Origin: Caballeronia concitans
GTDB taxonomy: Bacteria > Pseudomonadota > Gammaproteobacteria > Burkholderiales > Burkholderiaceae
NCBI RefSeq assembly: GCF_001544615.1
Contig: NZ_FCNV02000015.1
Location: 1 to 64,000, forward strand
Direction: 5' to 3'
Length of the DNA stretch: 64,000 bases
The notes beneath the pieces are model-generated. The model did not search any database and was not told the DNA's origin. It saw nothing but the letters and a program-made list of their open reading frames with translations. Within the stretch, counting starts at the first letter, position 1. Each line of letters begins with the position of its first letter. This document shows positions 58,195 to 64,000 of the stretch, one piece after another. Position numbers and translations under genes: made by a program.

Positions 58195-59520
58195 ATGAAA
58201 TGCACGCCCTCGTTCCGTTCGATTTCGGCTGCGGCCATTCTGGCTTTCGGCGCCAGCACCGCGGCCCACGCCGCGACGGAAATCCAGTTCTGGCACGCCA
58301 TGGAAGCCGCCCTCGGCGAGCGCGTGAACGACATTGCGAAGGACTTCAACGCGTCGCAGAGCGATTACACGATCGTCCCGGTCTTCAAGGGCACCTATGA
58401 TCAGACGCTGGCGGCGGGCATCGCGGCGTATCGCAGCGGCAACGCGCCCGCGATCCTGCAAGTTTACGAAGTCGGCACCGCGACGATGATGCAGGCGAAG
58501 AAGGCCGTGCTCCCGGTCTCCGACGTGTTCAAGCAGGCGGGCGTGCCGCTCGACGAAAAGGCGTTCGTGCCGACCATCGCCGGCTACTACAGCGACGCGA
58601 AGACCGGCCATCTCATCTCGATGCCCTTCAACAGTTCCACGCCCGTCCTCTATTACAACAAGGAGGCGTTCAAGAAGGCCGGCCTCGATCCTAACCAGCC
58701 GCCGAAGACCTGGGCCGATGTCGAAGCCGACGCGAAGAAGCTGAAGGCGGCGGGCTATTCGTGCGGGTATTCGTCGGGCTGGCAAAGCTGGATTCAGCTC
58801 GAGAACTACAGCGCGTGGCACGCGGCGCCGTTCGCGTCGAAGAACAATGGCTTCGACGGACTCGACGCGAAACTCGAGTTCAACAAGCCGCTGCAGGTCG
58901 CGCATATCCAGTTCCTGCAGAAGATGGCGAAGGAAGGCACGTTCACCTACGTGGGCCGCAAGGACGAGCCGGTCTCGAAGTTCTATAGCGGCGACTGCGG
59001 AATCATCACGAACTCGTCGGGCTCGCGCGCGACCATCCAGAAGTACGCGAAGTTCGATTATGGCGTCGGCATGATGCCTTACGACGCGAGCGTGAAGGGC
59101 GCGCCGCAGAACGCGATCATCGGCGGCGCGAGTCTGTGGGTGCTGTCGGGCAAGGACCCGGCCGTGTACAAGGGCGTCGCGAAGTTCCTCGCGTATCTGG
59201 CGTCGCCCCAAGTCGCGGCGAAGTGGCATCAGGACACGGGTTATCTGCCCGTGACCACCGCCGCTTACGAACTCACGCAAAAGCAGGGCTTCTACGACAA
59301 GAACCCCGGCGCGGACATCGCCATCAAGCAGATGCTGAACAAGCCGCCGCTCGCCTACACGAAGGGCCTGCGTCTCGGCAACATGCCGCAGATTCGCACC
59401 ATCGTCGATGAAGAGCTGGAGCAGGTCTGGGCCGACAAGAAGACGCCGCAACAGGCGCTCGATTCTTCCGTGCAGCGCGGCGACGAACTGCTGCGCCGCT
59501 TCGAGAAGAGCGGCGGTTAA
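58195..59520 (+). CDS. ugpB: sn-Glycerol-3-phosphate ABC transporter, substrate-binding protein
   Basis: Periplasmic binding protein of the Ugp importer. The 441-residue protein has a signal peptide cleaved near AAHAA (about residue 24), then [20 protein letters not shown], typical of UgpB. Tryptophan and serine residues of the glycerophosphate site lie in [23 protein letters not shown] precedes the ATG. Only 45 bases separate it from dgt, so I see no room for a Pho box in the gap; the promoter may lie inside dgt. Confidence 0.93.
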   Translation: MKCTPSFRSISAAAILAFGASTAAHAATEIQFWHAMEAALGERVNDIAKDFNASQSDYTIVPVFKGTYDQTLAAGIAAYRSGNAPAILQVYEVGTATMMQAKKAVLPVSDVFKQAGVPLDEKAFVPTIAGYYSDAKTGHLISMPFNSSTPVLYYNKEAFKKAGLDPNQPPKTWADVEADAKKLKAAGYSCGYSSGWQSWIQLENYSAWHAAPFASKNNGFDGLDAKLEFNKPLQVAHIQFLQKMAKEGTFTYVGRKDEPVSKFYSGDCGIITNSSGSRATIQKYAKFDYGVGMMPYDASVKGAPQNAIIGGASLWVLSGKDPAVYKGVAKFLAYLASPQVAAKWHQDTGYLPVTTAAYELTQKQGFYDKNPGADIAIKQMLNKPPLAYTKGLRLGNMPQIRTIVDEELEQVWADKKTPQQALDSSVQRGDELLRRFEKSGG

Positions 59521-59548
59521 GCCGCGTCGAACGCCAACCTAAAGGCAT

Positions 59549-59573
59549 GCGCCCGCGCCAAAATCGCGGGCGC
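59549..59573 (+). other. Hairpin between ugpB and ugpA
   Basis: A perfect 9-bp GC stem (GCGCCCGCG at 59549-59557 with CGCGGGCGC at 59565-59573) with a 7-nt loop and no T run. Such hairpins after binding-protein genes protect the upstream mRNA and keep the binding protein in excess of the permease; this function is inferred. Confidence 0.55.
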
Positions 59574-59589
59574 CGTTCAGGACATACCG

Positions 59590-60474
59590 ATGGAAAAACG
59601 GTCTCGTTTCGACACGAGCGTGTTGCCGTATCTGCTCGTCGCGCCGCAGCTCGCGATCACCGCGCTCTTCTTTCTCTGGCCCGCGGGCGTCGCGCTCTGG
59701 CAGGCGACGCAAAGCCAGGACGCCTTCGGCACGTCGAGCGAATTCGTCGGTCTCGCGAACTTCCGGCAGCTTTTCGCGGACCCGCTGTATCTGTCGTCGT
59801 TCAGTACGACGATGATCTTCTGCGCGCTCGTCACCGTGTCCGGCCTCGCGATTTCGCTGCTGCTCGCCGCGTGCGCGGATCGCGTGACGCGCGGCGCGAA
59901 GGCGTACCAGACGCTTTTGATCTGGCCGTATGCCGTCGCGCCCGCGATCGCGGCGGTGCTGTGGTCGTTCCTGTTCAATCCGAGCATCGGGCTCGTGACG
60001 TATGCGCTCGCGAAGCAGGGCGTCGTGTGGAATCACGCGCTCAACGGCACGCAGGCGATGTTTCTCGTGGTGCTCGCCTCCGTCTGGAAGCAGGTCAGCT
60101 ATAACTTCCTGTTCTTCTACGCCGGCTTGCAGGCGATTCCGCAATCGCTGATCGAAGCCGCCGCCATCGACGGCGCCGGTCCCGTGCGACGCTTCTTCGG
60201 CATCGCGCTGCCGCTCTTGTCGCCAACGAGCTTCTTCCTGCTGGTCGTCAATCTCGTCTACGCGTTCTTCGATACCTTCCCCGTCATCGATGCCGCCACC
60301 GGCGGCGGCCCCGCGCAATCGACCAAGACGCTCATCTACAAGATCTTCGCGGAAGGCTTCCAGGGACTCGACATCGGCAGCTCGGGCGCGCAGTCGGTCG
60401 TGCTGATGGTGATCGTCATCGCGCTGACCATCGTGCAATTCCGCTTCGTCGAACGCAGGGTGCAATATTCATGA
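59590..60474 (+). CDS. ugpA: sn-Glycerol-3-phosphate ABC transporter permease UgpA
   Basis: One of two membrane permeases. The 294-residue protein has six predicted helices and the EAA loop [20 protein letters not shown] near residue 195 that docks the ATPase. It overlaps ugpE by 4 bases. Confidence 0.93.
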   Translation: MEKRSRFDTSVLPYLLVAPQLAITALFFLWPAGVALWQATQSQDAFGTSSEFVGLANFRQLFADPLYLSSFSTTMIFCALVTVSGLAISLLLAACADRVTRGAKAYQTLLIWPYAVAPAIAAVLWSFLFNPSIGLVTYALAKQGVVWNHALNGTQAMFLVVLASVWKQVSYNFLFFYAGLQAIPQSLIEAAAIDGAGPVRRFFGIALPLLSPTSFFLLVVNLVYAFFDTFPVIDAATGGGPAQSTKTLIYKIFAEGFQGLDIGSSGAQSVVLMVIVIALTIVQFRFVERRVQYS

Positions 60475-61316
60475 TCGAAAACCGTCGCGGCTTCGATATC
60501 TTCTGTCACGCGGTGCTGATTCTCGGCGTCGCGCTGATCGTCTTTCCGGTGTACGTCGCGTTCTGCGCGGCCTCGATGAACGCGAAAGAAGTGTTCAGCG
60601 TCCCGCTTTCGCTGATCCCGAGCACGCATCTCTTCGAGAACATCGCGCATATATGGAGCTACGGCAGCGGCAATGCGGCCGCGCCGTTCGGGCGCATGCT
60701 CGTCAACAGCCTCGTGATGGCGCTCGTGATTGCCATCGGCAAGATCGCGGTGTCGATCATCTCGGCGTATGCCATCGTCTTCTTCCGTTTCCCGATGAAG
60801 AACCTCGCGTTCTGGCTGATCTTCATCACGCTGATGCTGCCCGTCGAAGTGCGCATCTTTCCGACGGTGCAAGTCGTATCGTCGATGCATCTCGTCAACA
60901 CGTACGCCGGCCTCACGCTGCCGCTGATCGCATCCGCGACGGCGACGTTCCTCTTCCGCCAGTTCTTCATGACGCTGCCCGACGAGCTGATGGAAGCGGC
61001 GCGCATCGACGGCGCGGGGCCGCTGCGCTTTTTCTGGGACGTGGTGCTGCCGCTCTCGAAGACGAACATCGCGGCGCTATTCGTCATTACCTTTATCTAC
61101 GGCTGGAACCAGTACCTCTGGCCGATTCTCATCACCAATCAGCAGTCGCTGCAAACGGCGGTGGTCGGCATCAAGAGCATGATCGCCTCGGGCGATACCG
61201 CGACCGAATGGCATCTCGTGATGACTGCGACGCTGCTCGCGATGCTGCCGCCGCTCGTCGTCGTGCTGACGATGCAGCGCTGGTTCGTGCGCGGTCTCGT
61301 GGACGCGGAAAAGTAA
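60471..61316 (+). CDS. ugpE: sn-Glycerol-3-phosphate ABC transporter permease UgpE
   Basis: Second permease. The 281-residue protein has six helices and an EAA loop, [20 protein letters not shown], near residue 178. Its start lies inside the end of ugpA (ATGA); ugpC follows after 18 bases with GGGAGAG. Confidence 0.93.
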   Translation: MIENRRGFDIFCHAVLILGVALIVFPVYVAFCAASMNAKEVFSVPLSLIPSTHLFENIAHIWSYGSGNAAAPFGRMLVNSLVMALVIAIGKIAVSIISAYAIVFFRFPMKNLAFWLIFITLMLPVEVRIFPTVQVVSSMHLVNTYAGLTLPLIASATATFLFRQFFMTLPDELMEAARIDGAGPLRFFWDVVLPLSKTNIAALFVITFIYGWNQYLWPILITNQQSLQTAVVGIKSMIASGDTATEWHLVMTATLLAMLPPLVVVLTMQRWFVRGLVDAEK

Positions 61317-61334
61317 AAGGGAGAGCGGGGATCA

Positions 61335-62429
61335 ATGGCTGCGCTGACACTCAAAGGCGTCAAGAAGACTTACGACGGCACGCAATTCGTGCTGCACGGC
61401 ATCGATGTAGCCGTCAACGACGGCGAGTTCGTCGTGATGGTGGGACCGTCCGGCTGCGGCAAGTCGACGCTTCTGCGCATGGTCGCGGGGCTCGAAAGCG
61501 TGTCGGAAGGCACGATCGAGATCGGCGGCAAGGTCGTGAACAAGCTGGAACCGAAAGATCGCGATATCGCGATGGTCTTTCAGAATTACGCACTTTATCC
61601 GCACATGAGCGTCGCGCAGAATATGGCTTATGCGCTCAAGATCGGCGGTGTGGATCGCGGGACAATCGAGAGCCGCGTGGCGAACGCCGCGCGCATTCTG
61701 GAACTGGAGCATCTGCTCGCGCGCAAGCCGCGCGAGTTGTCGGGCGGGCAGCGGCAGCGCGTCGCAATGGGACGCGCCATCGTGCGCGAACCGGCCGTGT
61801 TTCTGTTCGACGAACCGCTGTCGAATCTGGATGCGAAACTGCGCGTGCAAATGCGCCTTGAGATTCAGCGGCTGCACGCGCGTCTCGCGACCACGAGCCT
61901 GTACGTCACGCACGACCAGATCGAGGCCATGACGCTCGCGCAGCGTGTCATCGTGATGAACAAGGGCCACGCGGAGCAGATCGGCGCGCCGACCGACGTG
62001 TACGAGCGCCCGGCAACCGTGTTCGTGGCGAGCTTTATCGGATCGCCGGCCATGAATCTGCTCGAAGGCCGCCTGTCCGAAGACGGTTCGGTGTTCGAAG
62101 TAGCGGGCGGCGGGCCGAAGCTGCCGGTCGCGGGCGCGGGCAACGTGAGCCATGCCGGCAGCGCGATGAACGGGCGCGAGTGGATCGTCGGCATTCGGCC
62201 GGAGCACATGACGCCCGGCAACAGCGAGGCCGCGCAAGCCGTGCTCGAAGTCGATTCGGCGGAACTGCTCGGCGCGGACAATCTCGCGCACGGCAAGTGG
62301 GGCAAGCATGACGTGGCGGCGCGCCTGCCGCATGCGCATCGGCCGGTGCGCGGCGAGAAGCTGGTTGTATCGGTGCCGGCGCAGCATCTGCATTTTTTCG
62401 ATCCGGCCACCGGGCTGCGCGCGAACTGA
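61335..62429 (+). CDS. ugpC: sn-Glycerol-3-phosphate ABC transporter ATP-binding protein UgpC
   Basis: ATPase of the importer. The 364-residue protein has Walker [14 protein letters not shown], the signature [14 protein letters not shown], Walker [15 protein letters not shown] and the H-loop [12 protein letters not shown]-terminal MalK-type TOBE/OB domain begins about residue 240, and is the region that in E. coli senses phosphate state. Confidence 0.95.
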   Translation: MAALTLKGVKKTYDGTQFVLHGIDVAVNDGEFVVMVGPSGCGKSTLLRMVAGLESVSEGTIEIGGKVVNKLEPKDRDIAMVFQNYALYPHMSVAQNMAYALKIGGVDRGTIESRVANAARILELEHLLARKPRELSGGQRQRVAMGRAIVREPAVFLFDEPLSNLDAKLRVQMRLEIQRLHARLATTSLYVTHDQIEAMTLAQRVIVMNKGHAEQIGAPTDVYERPATVFVASFIGSPAMNLLEGRLSEDGSVFEVAGGGPKLPVAGAGNVSHAGSAMNGREWIVGIRPEHMTPGNSEAAQAVLEVDSAELLGADNLAHGKWGKHDVAARLPHAHRPVRGEKLVVSVPAQHLHFFDPATGLRAN

Positions 62430-62442
62430 AGGAGGCTTTGAC

Positions 62443-63198
62443 ATGAGAACCTGGCCTTATCCCGCCATCGTCGCGCATCGCGGCGGCGGCAAGCTCGCGC
62501 CGGAGAACACGCTGGAAGGCATCGACACGGGCGCGCGTTTCGGTCTCAAGATGATCGAGTTCGATGCCAAGCTGTCCGCCGACGATGTCGTGTTCCTGCT
62601 GCATGACGACGACGTGGATCGCACGTCGAACGGGCAGGGCGCGGCGAAGTCGATGACTTACGCGCAATTGCGCGCGCTCGACGCCGGCGCGTGGTTCGGA
62701 AAGGAATTCGCGGGCGCGCATATGCCCACGCTTGCCGAAGTGCGCGAGCGATGCGCTTTGCTCAACATGGCCGCGAACATCGAGATCAAGCCGTGCCCGG
62801 GGCGCGAAGTGGAAACGGGCGAACGCGTGGCGCGCGAGGCGGCGCGCCTCTGGAACGATGCGGAGCCCGAACCGCTGTTGTCGTCGTTTTCATATGCGGC
62901 GTTGGAGGCCGCGCGCGACGCCGCGCCGACGCTCCCGCGCGGCATGTTGTACGAGCGCGTGCCGGCGGACTGGCGTGCGCAGACCGCCGCGCTCGGTTGC
63001 GTGTCGCTGCATGCGGACCATCGTTCGCTCGATGAGAACCTCGTGCGCGAGATCAAGGACGCCGGATTGCGCGTCCTCGCCTACACGGTGAACGAGCCGG
63101 AGCGGGCGCGGCTCATCGCGCGATGGGGCGTCGATGCAATCTGTACGGATCGCATCGACATCATCGGCGCGGATTTTCTGAACGATGCGTCGAAGTGA
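62443..63198 (+). CDS. ugpQ: Glycerophosphodiester phosphodiesterase
   Basis: UgpQ splits glycerophosphodiesters into alcohol and glycerol-3-phosphate, here most likely in the cytoplasm since no signal peptide is seen. The 251-residue TIM-barrel protein has VAHRGGGKLAPENTLEG and EFDAKLSADDVVFLLHDDDV with the metal and catalytic residues. AAGGAGG lies just upstream. It ends the ugp operon and converges with the next gene across 7 bases. Confidence 0.94.
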   Translation: MRTWPYPAIVAHRGGGKLAPENTLEGIDTGARFGLKMIEFDAKLSADDVVFLLHDDDVDRTSNGQGAAKSMTYAQLRALDAGAWFGKEFAGAHMPTLAEVRERCALLNMAANIEIKPCPGREVETGERVAREAARLWNDAEPEPLLSSFSYAALEAARDAAPTLPRGMLYERVPADWRAQTAALGCVSLHADHRSLDENLVREIKDAGLRVLAYTVNEPERARLIARWGVDAICTDRIDIIGADFLNDASK

Positions 63199-63205
63199 CC
63201 GCGCG

Positions 63206-63583
63206 TCAGCGGGCGCGGGCGAGCAGGATGCCCGCGACCAGCGCCAGGCCGCCGACGATCGCGATGGTTTGCCACGGCCTGTCGTGCAGATAGGCGTCGG
63301 CGTCGTCGAGTGCGGCGGCGGCGCGCTCGCGGACGGCGGCTTGCGTGCCGCTCAGTCGCGCGCGGGCGGAATCGATTTGATCGCTGATGCGCGAGCGCAG
63401 TGCGGCGGCGTCAGCGGACGCGCCGTCCGACAGCGCTTCTTCGAGTTCGGAGAGCAGGGCGCGCAGTTCGACGCCGATATCCTCGGCTGCTTCGCGGCCA
63501 TGACGCGCCATGCGGCGTGCGCGGCGGCTCGTGCTGTTCCATGAATCTCCGATGGCGTCTCGCGTGTTGGGCAGTGCGTTCAT
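63206..63583 (-). CDS. DUF883 (ElaB/YqjD/YgaM-like) membrane protein
   Basis: A 125-residue protein: charged, helical N-terminal part (about residues 15-95, coiled-coil-like), then a C-terminal hydrophobic anchor near 104-122 preceded by YLHDRPWQTIAIVGGL. Family members such as YqjD anchor to the inner membrane and bind ribosomes in stationary phase; whether this one does is unknown. The ATG at 63583 has GGAG upstream; the open frame further upstream is not conserved. Confidence 0.85.
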   Translation of the reverse strand: MNALPNTRDAIGDSWNSTSRRARRMARHGREAAEDIGVELRALLSELEEALSDGASADAAALRSRISDQIDSARARLSGTQAAVRERAAAALDDADAYLHDRPWQTIAIVGGLALVAGILLARAR

Positions 63584-63764
63584 AGTTCGCTCCGTCGATG
63601 GATGAATCGTGGATGGAGGTGCCCGCGAATATCGCGGGGAAGGTGTCTTGAGCAAGTTGAATGCCGGGGCGGCTGTTGCCCGCTGCAAACGCACGTGCGG
63701 CGACCGTCATGCGTAATTACTGCGGCGTCTCGCGCGCTCGGCGAGTCAGATTTACAAGGCGCGT

Positions 63765-63806
63765 GTAAAACAAAACGCCGCTATGCAGCATGGCATAACG
63801 GCGTTT
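63765..63806 (-). terminator. Intrinsic terminator of the OmpW-family gene
   Basis: On the minus strand, AAACGCCG (read 63806-63799) pairs with CGGCGTTT (63780-63773), extended by a TATGC/GCATA stem across one mismatch, then a T-rich tract reading into 63765. The region 63584-63764 between it and the DUF883 gene has no gene I can see. Confidence 0.85.
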
Positions 63807-63849
63807 CGTGGAGTCGCAATTCGGTACCGGCGCGTGGCCGCATGTGATA

Positions 63850-64000
63850 TCAAAAGCGATAGCCTACGCGCAGGTACGTCACGATCGGGTTGATGGTGAT
63901 CTTTGCCTGCGACTGAACGTTGAGTGTGCCGACCGGCGTTTGCGCTTGCGTGCTCAGCTTGGCCGTTGCCTTCAACGGAATGAACGAGACGGAAAAACCC
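63850..64000 (-). CDS. OmpW-family outer membrane protein, C-terminal end (partial)
   Basis: The last 49 codons of a minus-strand gene that continues beyond the window. They encode GFSVSFIPLKATAKLSTQAQ and so on, ending PIVTYLRVGYRF with a C-terminal phenylalanine, the classical outer-membrane beta-barrel end. The pattern matches OmpW-type eight-stranded barrels, small porins for hydrophobic compounds. A terminator follows. Confidence 0.8.
   Translation of the reverse strand, partial: GFSVSFIPLKATAKLSTQAQTPVGTLNVQSQAKITINPIVTYLRVGYRF

Noticed and set aside
63206-63583. Reading the DUF883 protein as an antitoxin or phage protein
   Set aside because: Charged helical region plus a single C-terminal membrane anchor matches the ElaB/YqjD family better.

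Overview
This window is a high-GC, densely packed stretch of core chromosome from a betaproteobacterium, almost certainly Burkholderiaceae (a Paraburkholderia or Caballeronia-like genome is my best guess from protein sequences and gene order; this is recognition, not a database result). It holds no prophage, insertion sequence, CRISPR array or genomic island that I can see. Almost every gene is a housekeeping gene.

Regions. (1) 1-491: the 3' end of a 5S rRNA gene and its terminator, then a strong promoter driving tRNA-Tyr, tRNA-Gly, tRNA-Thr and the first tuf gene. (2) 1811-14127: tRNA-Trp, secE-nusG, the L11/L10 ribosomal genes rplKAJL, and rpoB-rpoC, closed by a strong terminator. (3) 14296-16167: recQ, sitting alone between the rpoBC and str operons. 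(4) 16366-20886: the str operon rpsL-rpsG-fusA-tuf. (5) 21027-35704: the S10, spc and alpha operons joined end to end, from rpsJ to rplQ, including secY, infA, rpmJ and rpoA. (6) 35849-46347: cutA-dsbD, hemB (minus), engB (minus), a dihaem cytochrome c4, the System II cytochrome c maturation pair resB-ccsA, and msrPQ. (7) 46395-50833: lysA-lptM (minus), cyaY, and mrcA/PBP1a (minus). (8) 51085-58149: a type IV pilus assembly run pilM-pilN-pilO(P)-pilQ, with 4-nt overlaps, running into aroK-aroB-dgt. (9) 58195-63198: a glycerol-3-phosphate ABC transporter ugpB-A-E-C with ugpQ. (10) 63206-64000: a DUF883 membrane protein and the 3' end of an OmpW-family porin, both on the minus strand.

How the genes work together. 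Regions 1-5 supply the transcription and translation machinery (both beta subunits and alpha of RNA polymerase, EF-Tu twice, EF-G, IF-1, NusG, about thirty ribosomal proteins) and the SecYE translocon core. Region 6 clusters haem synthesis, periplasmic thiol reduction, cytochrome c assembly and periplasmic methionine sulfoxide repair. Region 8 couples pilus assembly to shikimate-pathway genes, as in many proteobacteria.

Most notable non-coding structure: three internal promoters in the ribosomal supercluster (before rplC, rplN and rplQ) where the -10 element lies in the loop, or at the loop and right-arm junction, of a perfect 12-14 bp inverted repeat that looks like an intrinsic terminator; and a candidate plus-strand small RNA between hemB and engB with a CUCCUCCC anti-Shine-Dalgarno loop and a clean intrinsic terminator. 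The gene between pilN and pilQ looks like a PilO-PilP fusion.
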